In this document: positions 47,901-60,479 of the stretch, piece after piece
How positions within the stretch are numbered: position 1 is the first letter of the stretch
Layout: each line of letters starts with the position of its first letter
Origin: Palaemon carinicauda
Taxonomy: Eukaryota > Arthropoda > Malacostraca > Decapoda > Palaemonidae
Direction of reading: 5' to 3'
DNA length: 64,000 bases
NCBI RefSeq assembly: GCF_036898095.1
Contig: NC_090735.1
Coordinates: 604,460 to 668,459, forward strand
The notes under the pieces: model-generated
The model's input: the letters and a program-made list of their open reading frames with translations, nothing else
Database searches by the model: none
Told to the model about the DNA's origin: nothing
Program-made: the position numbers and the translations under genes

Positions 47901-48918
47901 GAGGAGGAAATATCCTTTGATGTTGGAGTACAGGCCTTCATCATTGAATAAAGTACTGACTCAGTGCGAAGGACCAAGTAGTTAGGCCATAGAAGAGGAA
48001 GAGAAAAATGAACTTTATTTTGAGGAGGAAAAATCCTTTGATGTAGGAGTACAGGCCTTCATCATTGGATAAAGCACTGACTCAGTGTGAAGGACCAAGT
48101 AGTTGGACTATAGAAGATGAAGAGAAATAGGAACTTTATTTTGAGGAGTGAATATCCTTTGATGTAGAGTACAGGCCTTCCTTATTGGATAAAGTACTGA
48201 CTCAGTGGGAAGGACCAAGTAGTTGGACCATAGAAGATGAAGAGAAAAAGGAACTTTGTTTTGAGGAAGAAATATCCTTTAATGTTGGAGTACAGGCCTT
48301 CATCATTGGATAAAGTACTGGCTCAGTGGGAAGGACCAAGTAGTTGGATCATAGAAGATGAAGAGAAAAAGGAACTTTATTTTGAGGAGGACATATCTTT
48401 TGATGTAACAGTACAAGCCCTCATCATTTGATAAAGTGCTGACTCAGTGGGAAGGACCAAGTAGTTGGACCATAGAAGATGAAGAGTAAAAGGAACTTTT
48501 TTTTAAGGAGGAAATATCCTTTGATGTAGGAGTACAGGCATTCATCATTGGATAAAGTAAGGACTCAGTGGGAAGGACCAAGTAGTTGAACCATAGAAGA
48601 GGAAGAGAAAAGGGAACTTTATTTTGAGGAGGAAATATTCTTTGATGTTGGAGTACAGGCCTTCATCATTGGATAAAGTACTGACTCAGTGGGAAGTACC
48701 AAGTAGTTGGACCATAGAAGATGAAGAGAAAAGGGAACTTTATTTTGAGGATGACATATCTTTTGATGTAGGAGTACAGGCCTTCATAATTGGATAAAGT
48801 ACTGACAGTGGGATGGACCAAGTAGTTGGACCATAAAAGATGAAGAGAAAAGGGAACTTTCTTTCGAGGAGGACACATCTTTTGATGTAAGAGTACAGGC
48901 CTTCTTCATTGGATAAAG
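44930..48918 (+). repeat. 3,989-bp segmental duplication, copy 1 (33 monomers)
   Basis: A long series of rare variants repeats at exactly 3,989 bp. They include CTCGGGTGGGAAGG, GGAAACATCCATTGATG, GAGTGAATATCC, TTTTCAGGAGG, CATATAAGAAAAAAAG, GGACAAAGTACTGACACAG, GACCATGGAGTTGG and TTTGATAAAGGAGTAGAGG. 3,989 is 33 monomers minus 4 bp. Copy 1 has one monomer near 45,060-45,180 that copy 2 lacks, and copy 2 has one extra GAGGTAAAGG monomer near 49,200-49,320. The total phase is therefore kept. Confidence 0.88.
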
Positions 48919-51900
48919 TACTGACTCAGTGGGTAGGACCAAGTATTTGGACCATAGAAGATTAAGAGAAAAGGGAACTTTATTTTGAGTAGGACATATC
49001 TTTTGATGTAGGAGTACAGGCCTTCATCATTGGATAAAGTACTGACTCAGTGGGAAGGACCAAGTAGTTGGACCATAGAAGATGAAGAGAATAAGGAACT
49101 TTATTTTGAGGAGGAAATATCCTTTGATGTAAGAGTACAGGCCTTCATCATTGGATAAAGTACTGACTCAGTGGGAAGGACCAATTAATTGGACCATAGA
49201 AGAAGAAGAGGTAAAGGAACTTTGTTTTGAGGAGGAAATATCCTTTGATGTTGGAGTACAGGCCTTCATCATGAGATAAAGTACTGACTCAGTGGGAAGG
49301 ACCAAGTAATTGGACCATAGAAGATGAAGAGGTAAAGGAACTTTGTTTTGAGGAGGAAATATCCTTCGATGTTGGAGTACAGGCCTTCATCATGAGATAA
49401 AGTACTGACTCAGTGGGAAGGACCAAGTAGTTGGACCATAGAAGATGAAGAGAAAAAGGAACTTTGTTTTGAGGAGGAAATATCTTTTGATGTTGGAGTT
49501 CAGGCCTTCATCATTGGATAAAGTACTGACTCGGGTGGGAAGGACCAAGTAGTTGGACCATAGAAGAGGAAGAGAAAAAGGAACTTTATTTTGAGGAGGA
49601 AATATCCTTTGATGTTGGAGTACAGGCCTTCATCATTGGATAAAGTACTGACTCAGTGGGAAGGACCAAGTAGTTGGACCATAGAAGATGGATAGAAAGA
49701 GGAACTTCATTTTAAGGAGGAAACATCCATTGATGTAGGAGTACACGCCTTCATCATTAGATAAAGTACTGACTCAGTAAGAAGGACCAAGTAGTTGGAC
49801 CATGAAAGATGAAGAAAAATAGGAACTTCATTTTGAGGAGTGAATATCCTTTGATGTAGGAGTACACGCCTTCATTATTGGATAAAGTATTGATTCAGTG
49901 GGAAGGACCAAGTAGTTGGACCATAGAAGATGAAGAGAAAACGGAACTTTGTTTTCAGGAGGAAATATCCTTTAATGTTGGAGTACAGGCCTTCATCATT
50001 GGATAAAGTACTGACTCAGTGGGAAGGACCAAATAGTTGGATCATAGAAGATGAAGAGAAAAAGGAACTTTATTTTGAGGAGGACATATATTTTGATGTA
50101 AGAGTACAGGTCTTCATCATTGGATAAAGTAGTGACTCAGTGGGAACGACCAAGTAGTTGGACCATAAAAGATGAAGAGAAAAAGGAACGTTATTTTGAG
50201 GAGGAAATATCCTTTGATGTTAGAGTACAGACCTTCATCATTAGATAAAGTACTGACTCAGTGCGAAGGACCAAGTAGTTGAACCATAGAAGATGAAGAG
50301 AAAAAGGAACTATATTTTGAGGAGGAAATATCCTTTGATGTTGGATTAGAGGCCCTCATCATTGGACAAAGTACTGACACAGTGGGAAAGACCAAGTAGT
50401 TGGACCATAGAAGATGAAGGGAAAAAGGAACTTTATTTTGAGGAGGAAATAACCTTTGATGTTGGAGTACAGGACTTCATCATTAGCTAAAGTACTGACT
50501 CAGTGGGATGGAAAAAGTAGTTGGACCATATAAGAAAAAAAGAAAAAGGAACTTTATTTTGAGGAGGAAATATCCTTTGATGTTGGAGTACAGGCCTTCG
50601 TTATTGGACAAAGTACTGACTCAGTGGGAAGGACCAAGTAGTTGGACCATAGAAGATGAAGAGAAAAATGAACTTTATTTTGAGGAGGAAATATCCTTTG
50701 ATGTTGTAGTACAGGCCTTCATGATTGGATAAAGTACTAACTCAGTGGGATGGACAAAGTGGTTGGACCATATAAGAAAAAAAGAAAAAGGAACTTTTTT
50801 TGGAGGAGGAAATATCCTTTGATGTTGGAGTACAGGCCTTTGTTATTGGACAAAGTACTGACTCAGTGGGAAGGACCAAGTAGTTGGACCATAGAAGATG
50901 AAGAGAAAAGGGAACTTTATTTTGAGGAGGAAATATCCTTTGATGTTGGAGTACAGGCATTCATCATTGGATAAAATACTGACTCAATGGGAAGGACCAA
51001 GAAGTTGGACCATAGAAGATGATGAGAAAAAGGAACTTCATTTTGAGGAGGAAATATCCTTTGATGTTGGAGTACAGGCCTTCATCATTGGATAAAGTAC
51101 TGACTCAGTGCGAAGGACCAAGTAGTTGTACCATAGAAGATGAAGAAAAAAAGGAACTTTATTTTGAGGAGGATATATCCTTTGATGTGGGAGTACAGGC
51201 ATTAATCATTGGATAAAGAACTGCCTCAGTGGGAAGGACCAAGTAGTTGGACCATAGAAGAGGAAGAGAAAAAGGAACTTTATTTTAAGGAGGACATATC
51301 TTTTGATGTAGGAGAACAGGCCTTCATCATTGGATAAAGTACTGACAGTAGGAAGGACCAAGTAGTTGGACCAGAGTAGATGGAGAGAAAAAGGAACTTT
51401 ATTTTGAGAAGGAAATATCTTTTGATGTAGGAGTACAGGCCTTCGTGACTGGATAAAGCACTGACTCGGTGGGAAGGACCAAGTAGTTGGACCATAGAAG
51501 ATGAAGAGAAAAAGGAATTTCATTTTGAGGAGGAAATATTCTTTTATGTAGGAGTGCAAGCCTTCATCATTGGATAAAGTACTGACTCAGTGGGAAGGAC
51601 CATGGAGTTGGATCACAGAAGATGAAAAAAAAAAACAACTTTTTTTTGAGGAGGAAGTATCCTTTGATAAAGGAGTAGAGGCCTTCATCATTGGATAAAG
51701 TACTGAATCAGTGGGAAGGACCAAGTAGTTGGACCATAGAAGATGAAGAGAAAAATGAACTTTATTTTGAGGAGAAAATATCTTTTCATGTAGGAGTACA
51801 GGCTTTCATCATTGGATAAAGTACTGACTCAGTGGGGAAAACCAAGTAGTTGGACCACAAAAGAGGAAGAGAAAAAGGAACTTTATTTTGAGGAGGAAAT

Positions 51901-52790
51901 ATCCTTTGATGTTGGAGTACAGGCCTTCATCATTGAATAAAGTACTGACTCAGTGCTAAGGACCAAGTAGTTAGGCCATAGAAGAGGAAGAGAAAAATGA
52001 ACTTTATTTTGAGGAGGAAAAATCCTTTGATATAGGAGTACAGGCCTTCATCATTGGATAAAGCACTGACTCAGTGTGAAGGACCAAGTAGTTGGACTAT
52101 AGAAGATGAAGAGAAATAAGAACTTTGTTTTGAGGAAGAAATATCCTTTAATGTTGGAGTACAGGCCTTCATCATTGGATAAAGTACTAGCTTAGTGGGA
52201 AGGACCAAGTAGTTGGATCATAGAAGATGAAGAGAAAAAGGAACTTTATTTTGAGGAGGACATATCTTTTGATGTAACAGTACAAGCCCTCATCATTGGA
52301 TAAAGTGCTGACTCAGTGGGAAGGACCAAGTAGTTGGACCATAGAAGATGAAGAGTAAAAGGAACTTTTTTTTAAGGAGGAAATATCCTTTGATGTAGGA
52401 GTACAGGCATTCGTCATTGGATAAAGTACGGACTCAGTGGGAAGGACCAAGTAGTTGAACCATAGAAGAGGAAGAGAAAAGGGAACTTTATTTTGAGGAG
52501 GAAATATTCTTTGATGTTGGAGTACAGGCCTTCATCATTGGATAAAGTACTGACTCAGTGGGAAGTACCAAGTAGTTGGACCATAAAAGATGAAGAGAAA
52601 AGGGAACTTTATTTTGAGGATGACATATCTTTTGATGTAGGAGTACAGGCCTTCATAATTGGATAAAGTACTGACAGTGGGATGGACCAAGTAGTTGGAC
52701 CATAAAAGATGAAGAGAAAAGGGAACTTTCTTTCGAGGAGGACATATCTTTTGATGTAGGAGTACAGGCCTTCTTCATTGGATAAAGTAC
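48919..52790 (+). repeat. 3,989-bp segmental duplication, copy 2
   Basis: It is adjacent to copy 1. At ~52,110 it lacks one monomer present in copy 1 (48,110-48,230; GAGTGAATATCC with GATGTAGAGTAC), after which the offset becomes 3,868. The copies separate at about 52,790, where GACAGTGGGAAGG replaces GACTCAGTGGGTAGG. Substitution differences between copies are few. Confidence 0.85.
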
Positions 52791-52825
52791 TGACAGTGGG
52801 AAGGACCAAGTAGTTGGACCATAGA
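52070..52825 (+). repeat. 1,928-bp-spaced block, copy 1
   Basis: TTTTGAGGAAGAAATATCC (52,130), GATGTAACAGTACAAGCCC, GAAGAGTAAAAGG with TTTTTTTTAAGGAGG, GTACGGACTCAG, GGGAAGTACC and GACAGTGGGATGGACC recur in order 1,928 bp downstream. This is 16 monomers minus 8 bp. The same series also occurs in the 3,989-bp copy 1 (48,250-48,880), making three copies in the window. Confidence 0.8.
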
Positions 52826-53997
52826 AGATGGAGAGAAAAAGGAACTTTATTTTGAGGAGGAAATATCCTTTGATGTAGGAGTACAGGCCTTCATCATTGG
52901 ATAAAGTACTGACTCAGTGGGAAGGACCAAGTGGTTGGACCATAGAAGAGGAAGAGAAAAAGGAACTTTTTTTTGAGGAGGAAATATACTTTGATGTAGG
53001 AGTACAAGCCTTCATTATTGGATAAAGTACTGACTCAGTGGGAAGGACCAAGTAGTTGGACCATAAAAGATGAAGAGAAAAAGGAACTTTATTTCGAGGA
53101 GGAGATATCCTTTGATGTAGGAGTACAGGCCTTCATTGTTGGATAAAGTACTGACTCAGTGGGAAGGACCAAGTAGTTGGACCATAGAAGATGAAGAGAA
53201 AAAGGAACTACATTTTGAGGAGAAAATATCTTTTGATATAGAAGTACAGGACTTCATCATTGGATAAAGTACTGACTCAGTGCGAAGGAACAAGTAGTTG
53301 GACCATAAAAGATGAAGAAAAAAGGAACTTTATTTTGAGGAGGAAATATCCCTTGATGTTAGAGTACAGGCCTTCATCATTGGATAAAGTACTGCCTCAG
53401 TGGGAAGGACCAATTAGTTAGACCATAGAAGATGAAGAGAAAAAGAAACTTTATTTTGAGGAGGACATATCTTTTGATGTAGGAGTACAGGCCTTCATCA
53501 TTGGATAAAGTACTGACGGTAGGAAGGACCAAGTAGTTGGACCATAGAAGATGGAGAGAAAAGGGAGCTTTATTTTGAGAAGAAAATATCCTTTGATGTT
53601 GGAGTAGACCCCTTCATCGTTGGATAAAGTACTGACTCAGTAGGAAGGACCAAGTAGTTAGGCCATAGAAGAGGAAGAGAAAAATGAACTTTATTTTGAG
53701 GAGGAAAAATCCTTTGATGTAGGAGTACAGGCCTTCATCATTGGATAAAGCACTGACTCATTGAGAAGGACCAAGTAGTTGGACCATAGAAGATGAAGAG
53801 AAAATGGAACTTTATTTTGAGGAGTGAATATCCTTTGATGTAGAGTACAGGCCTTCATTATTGGATAAAGTACTGCCTCTGTGGGAAGAACCAATTAGTT
53901 AGACCATAGAAGATGAAGAGAAAAAGAAACTTTATTTTGAGGAGGACATATCCTTTGATGTAGGAGTACAGGCCTTCATCATTGGATAAAGCACTGA

Positions 53998-54753
53998 CTC
54001 AGTGAGAAGGACCAAGTAGTTGGACCATAGAAGATAAAGAGAAAAAGGAACTTTGTTTTGAGGAAGAAATATCCTTTAATGTTGGAGTACAGGCCTTCAT
54101 CATTGGATAAAGTACTGGCTCAGTGGGAAGGACCAAGTAGTTGGATCATAGAAGATGAAGAGAAAAAGGAACTTTATTTTGAGGAGGACATATCTTTTGA
54201 TGTAACAGTACAAGCCCTCATCATTGGATAAAGTGCTGACTCAGTGGGAAGGACCAAGTAGTTGGACCATAGAAGATGAAGAGTAAAAGGAACTTTTTTT
54301 TAAGGAGGAAATATCCTTTGATGTAGGAGTACAGGCATTCATCATCGGATAAAGTACGGACTCAGTGGGAAGGACCAAGTAGTTGAACCATAGAAGAGGA
54401 AGAGAAAAGGGAACTTTATTTTGAGGAGGAAATATTCTTTGATGTTGGAGTACAGGCCTTCATCATTGGATAAAGTACTGACTCAGTGGGAAGTACCAAG
54501 TAGTTGGACCATAGAAGATGAAGAGAAAAGGGAACTTTATTTTGAGGATGACATATCTTTTGATGTAGGATTACAGGCCTTCATAATTGGATAAAGTACT
54601 GACAGTGGGATGGACCAAGTAGTTGGACCATAAAAGATGAAGAAAAAAGGGAACTTTCTTTCGAGGAGGACATATCTTTTGATGTAGGAGTACAGGCCTT
54701 CTTCATTGGATAAAGTACTGACAGTGGGAAGGACCAAGTAGTTGGACCATAGA
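53998..54753 (+). repeat. 1,928-bp-spaced block, copy 2
   Basis: This is the third occurrence of the GATGTAACAGTACAAGCCC series. The intervening ~1.2 kb (52,826-53,997) is a different set of monomers, including the GACGGTAGG monomer and the GTAGACCCCTTCATCG monomer. The copies are therefore dispersed rather than adjacent. It parts from copy 1 near 54,755. Confidence 0.8.
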
Positions 54754-56907
54754 AGAGGAAGAGAAAAAGGAACTTTATTTTGAGAAGAAAATATCCTTTG
54801 ATGTTGGAGTAGACTCCTTCATCGTTGGATAAAGTACTGACTCAGTAGGAAGGACCAAGTAGTTGGACCACAGAAGAGGAAGAGAAAAAGGAACTTTATT
54901 TTGAGGAGGAAATATCCTTTGATATTGGAATACAGGCCTTCATCATTGGATAAAGTACTGACTCAGTGGGACGGACCTAGTAGTTGGACCATAAAAGATG
55001 AAGAGAAAAAGGAACTTTATTTTGAGGAGGAAATATCCTTTGATGTAGGAGTACAGGCCTTCATCATTGGATAAAGTACTGACTCAGTGGGAAGGACCAA
55101 GTAGTTGGACCATAGAAGAGGAAGAGAAAAAGGAACTTTATTTTGAGGAGGAAATATTCTTTGATGTTGGAGTACAGGCCTTCATCATTGGATAAAGTAC
55201 TGACTCAGTGGGAAGGACCAAGTAGTTGGACCATAGAAGATGAAGAGAAAACGGAACTTTGTTTTGAGGAGGAAATATCCTTTGATGTAGGAGTACAGGC
55301 CTTCATCATTGGATAAAGTACTGACTCAGTGGGAAGGACCAAGTAGTTGGACCATAGAGGAGGAAGAGAAAAAGGTACTTTATTTTGAGGAGGAAATATT
55401 CTTTGATGTTGGAGTACAGGCCTTCATCATTGGATAAAGTACTGACTCAGTGGGAAGGACCAAGTAGTTGGACCATAGAAGAGGAAGAGAAAAAGGAACT
55501 TTATTTTGAGGAGGAAATATCCTTTGATGTAGGAGTACAGGCCTTCATCGTTGGATAAAGTACTGACTCAGTGGGAAGGACCAAGTAGTTGGACCATAGA
55601 AGATAAAGAGAAAAAGGAACTTTCTTTTGAGGAGTAAATATCCTTTGATGTTGGAGTACAGACCTTCTTCATTGGATAAAGTACTGACTCAGTGGGTAGG
55701 ACCAAGTAGTTGGACCATAGAAGATGAAGAGAAAAGGGAACTTTATTTGGAGGAGGACATATCTTTTGATGTAGGAGTAGAGGCCTTCATCATTGGATAA
55801 AGTACTGACTCAGTGGGAAGGACCAAGTAGTTGGACCATAGAAGAGGAAGAGAAAAAGGAACTTTATTTTGAGGAGGAAATATCCTTTGATGTAGGAGTA
55901 CAGGCCTTCATCGTTGGATAAAGTACTGACTCAGTGGGAAGGACCAAGTAGTTGGACCATAGAAGAGAAAGAGAAAAAGGAACTTTCTTTTGAGGAGGAA
56001 ATATCCTTTGATGTAGGAGTACAGCCCATCATCATTATATAAAGTACTGACTCAGTGGGAAAGACCAAGTAGTTGGATCATAGAAAATGAAGAGAAAAGA
56101 AACTTTGTTTTGAGGAGGAAATATCCTTTGATGTTGGAGTACAGGCCTTCATCATGATATAAAGTACTGACTCAGTGGGAAGGACCAAGTAATTGGACCA
56201 TAGAAGATGAAGAGGTAAAGGAACTTTGTTTTGAGAGGAAATATCCTTTGATGTTGGAGTACAGGCCTTCATCATGAGATAAAGTACTGACTCAGTGGGA
56301 AGGACCAAGTAGTTGGACCATAGAAGATGAAGAGAAAAAAGAACTTTGTTTTGAGGAGGAAATATCTTTTGATGTTGGAGTTCAGGCCTTCATCATTGGA
56401 TAAAGTACTGACTCAGTGGGAAGGACCAAGTAGTTGGACCAGAGAAGAGGAAGAGAAAAAGGAACTATATTTTGAGGAGGAAATATCCTTTGATGTTGGA
56501 GTAGAGGCCCTCATCATTGGACAAAGTACTGACACAGTGGGAAAGACCAAGTAGTTGGACCATAGAAGATGAAGGGAAAAAGGAACTTTATTTTGAGGAG
56601 GAAATAACCTTTGATGTTGGAGTACAGGACTTCATCATTGGATAAAGTACTGATTCAGTGGGAAGGCTCAAGTAGTTGGACCATAGAAGAGAAAGAGAAA
56701 AAGGAACTTTATTTTGAGGAGGAAATATTCTTTGATGTTGGAGTACAGGCCTACATCATTGGATAAAGTACTGACTCAGTGGGAAGGACCAAGTAGTTGG
56801 ACCATAGAAGATGAAGAGAAAACGGAACTTTGTTTTGAGGAGGAAATATCCTTTGATGTAGGAGTACAGGCCTTCATCATTGGATAAAGTACTGACTCAG
56901 TGGGAAG

Positions 56908-57738
56908 GACCAAGTAGTTGGACCAGAGAAGATGAAGAGAAAAAGGAACTTTATTTTGAGGAGGAAATATCCTTTTATGTAGGAGTACAGGCCTTCATCA
57001 TTGGATAAAGTACTGACTCAGTGGGAAGGGCTAAGTAGTTGGACCATAGAAGAAGAAGAGAAAAAGGAACTTTATTTTGAGGAGGAAATAACCTTTGATG
57101 TAGGAGTACAGGCCTTCATCATTGGATAAAGTACTGACTCAGTAGGTAGGACCAAGTAGTTGAATCAGAGAAGATGAAGAGAAAAAGGAACTTTATTTTG
57201 AGGAGGAAATATCCTTTGATGTTGGAGTACAGGCCTTCTTCATTTGATAAAGTACTGACTCAGTGGGAATGACCAAGTAGTTGGACCATAAAAGATGAAG
57301 AGAAAAAGGAACTTTATTTTGAGGAGGAAATATCCTTTGATGTTGGAGTACACGCCTTCTTCATTGGATAAAGTACTGACTCAGTGGGAATGACCAAGTA
57401 GTTGGACCATAGAAGATGAAGAGAAAAAGGAACTTTGTTTTGAGGAGGACATATCTTTTGATGTAGGAGTACAGGCCTTCATCATTGGATAAAGAACTGA
57501 CTCAGTGGGGAGGACCAAGTAGTTGGACCATAGAAGATGAAGAGGTAAAGGAACTTTGTTTTGAGGAGGAAATATCCTTTGATGTTGGAGTACATGCCTT
57601 CATCATGAGATAAAGTACTGACTCAGTGGGAAGGACCAAGTAGTTGGACCATAGAAGATGAAGAGAAAAAGGAACTTTGTTTTGAGGAGGAAATATCTTT
57701 TGATGTTGGAGTTCAGGCCTTCATCATTGGATAAAGTA
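56908..57738 (+). repeat. Satellite cassette B, copy 2
   Basis: This is the counterpart of 41,320-42,150 at an offset of 15,588 bp. Immediately to its right (57,740-58,130) the sequence instead follows the series at ~39,375-39,620, offset 18,365 bp by ATGAGGATAAAAAGG 39,533 to 57,898. The block therefore joins material from two places. Confidence 0.75.
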
Positions 57739-60479
57739 CTGACTCAGTGGGAAGGACCAAGTAGTTGGACCAGAGAAGAGGAAGAGAAAAAGGAACTTTT
57801 TTTAGGAGGAAATATCCTTTGATGTAGGAGTACAGGCCTTAATCATTGGATAAAGTACTGACTCAGTAGGTAGGACCAAGTAGTTGAATCATAGAAGATG
57901 AGGATAAAAAGGAACTATATTCTGAGGAGGAAATATCCTTTGATGTTGGAGTACAGGCCTTCATCATTGGATAAAGTACTGATTCAGTGGGAAGGCTCAA
58001 GTAGTTGGACCATAGAAGAGAAAGAGAAAAAGGAATTTTATTTTGAGGAGGAAATATCCTTTGATGTTGGAGTACAAGCCTTCATCAATGGATAAAGTAC
58101 AGACTCAGTGGGAAGGAACAAGTAGTTGGACCATAGAAGATGAAGAGAAAAAGGAACTTTATTTTGAGGAGGAAATATTCTTTGATGTTGGAGTACAGGC
58201 CTTCATCATAGGATAAAGTACTGACTCAGTGCGAAGGACCAAGTAGTTGGACCATAAAAGATGAAGAAAAAAAGGAACTTTATTTTGAGGAGGAAATATC
58301 CTTTGATGTTGGAGTACAGGCCTTCATCATTGGATAAAGTACTGCCTCAGTGGGAAGGACCAAGTAGTTAGACCATAGAAGATGAAGAGAAAAAGAAACT
58401 TTATTTTGAGGAGTACATATCTTTTGATATAAGAGTACAGGCCTTCATCATTTGATAAAGTTCTGTCGGTAGGAAGGACCAAGTAGTTGGACCATAGAAG
58501 ATGGGGAGAAAAAGGAGCTTTATTTTGAGAAGGAAATATCCTTTGATGTTGGAGTAGACCCCTTCATCGTTGGATAAAGTACTGACTCAGTAGGAAGGAC
58601 CAAGTAGTTGGACCATAGAAGAGGAAGAGAAAAAGGAACTTTATTTTGAGGAGGAAATATCCTTTGATGTTGGAGTACAGGCCTTCATCAGTGGAAAAAG
58701 TACTGACTCAGTGGGAAGGACCTAGTAGTTGGACCATAAAAGAGAAAGAGAAAAAGGAACTTTATTTTGAGGAGGAAATATCCTTTGATGTAGGAGTACA
58801 GGCCTTCATCATTGGATAAAGTACTGACTCAGTGGGAAGGACCAAGTAGTTGAACCATAGAAGAGGAAGAGAAAAGGGAACTTTATTTTGAGGAGGAAAT
58901 ATTCTTTGATGTCGGAGTACAGGCCTTCATCATTGGATAAAGTACAGACTCAGTGGGGAGGACCAAGTAATTGGACCATAGAATTTGAAGAGAAAAAGGA
59001 ACTTTATTTTGAGAAGGAAATATCCTTTGATGTTGGAGTACAGGCCTTCTTCATTAGATAAAGTACTGACTCAGTGGGAAGTACCAAGTAGTTGGACCAT
59101 AGAAGTTGAAGTGAAAAGGGAACTTTATTTTGAGGAGGACATATATTTTGATGTAGGAGTACAGGCCTTCATAATTGGATAAAGTAATGACTCAGTGGGA
59201 AGGACCAAGTAGTTGGACCATAGAAGATAAAGAGAAAAGGGAACTTTATTTCGAGGAGGACATATCTTTTGATGTAGGAGTACAGGCCTTCTTCATTGGA
59301 TAAAGTACTGACAGTGGGAAGGACCAAGTAGTTGGACCATAGAAGATGGAGAGAAAAGGGAACTTTATTTTGAGGAGGAAATATCCTTTGATGTAGGAGT
59401 ACAGGCCTTCATCATTGGATAAAGTACTGACTCAGTGGGAAGTACCAAGTGGTTGGACCATAGAAGAGGAAGAGAAAAAGGAACTTTATTTTGAGGAGGA
59501 AATATACTTTGATGTAGGAGTACAAGCCTTCATCATTGGATAAAGTACTGACTCAGTGGGAAGGACCAAGTAGTTGGACCATAGAAGATGAGGAGAAAAG
59601 GGAACTTTATTTTGAGGAGGAAATATCCTTTGATGTAGGAGTACAGGCCTTCATCGTTGGATAAAGTACTGACTCAGTGGGAAGGACCAAGTAGTTGAAC
59701 CATAGAAGATGAAGAGAAAAAGGAACTACATTTTGAGGAGGAAATATCCTTTGATGTTGGAGTACAGGCCTTCGTGATTGGATAAAGTACTGACTCAGTG
59801 GAAAGGACTAAGTGGTTGGACCATAGAAGAGGAAGAGAAATAGGAACTTTATTTTGAGGAGGAAATATCCTTCGATGTTGGAGTACAGGCCTTCATCATT
59901 GGATAAAGTACTGACTCAGTGTGAAGGACCAAGTAGTTGGACCATAGAAGATGGATAGAAAGAGGAACTTCTCTTTGAGGAGGAAACATCCATTGATGTA
60001 GGAGTACAGGCCTTCGTGATTGGATAAAGTACTGACTCAGTGGGAAGGACCAAGTAGTTGGACCATAGAAGAGGAAGAGAAAAAGGAACTTTATTTTTAG
60101 AAGAAAATATCCTTTTATGGTGGAGTACAAGCCTTCATCATTGTATAGTGTACTGACTCAGTGAGAAGGACCAAGTAGTTGGATCATAGAAGAAGAAGAG
60201 AAAAAGGAACTTTATTTGGAGGAGAAAATATCCTTTGATGTTGGAGTACAGGCATTCATCATTGGATAAAGTAATGACTCAGTGGGAAGGACCAAGTAGT
60301 TGGACCATAGAAGATATAGAGGAAAGGGAAATTTATTTTGAGGAAGAAATATCCATTGATGTTGGAGTACAGGCCTTCATCATTGGATAAAGTACTGACT
60401 CAGTGGGAAAGAAAAAGTGGTTGGACCATAGAAGAGGAAGAGAAAAGGGAACTTTGTTTTGAAGAGGAAATATCCTTTG

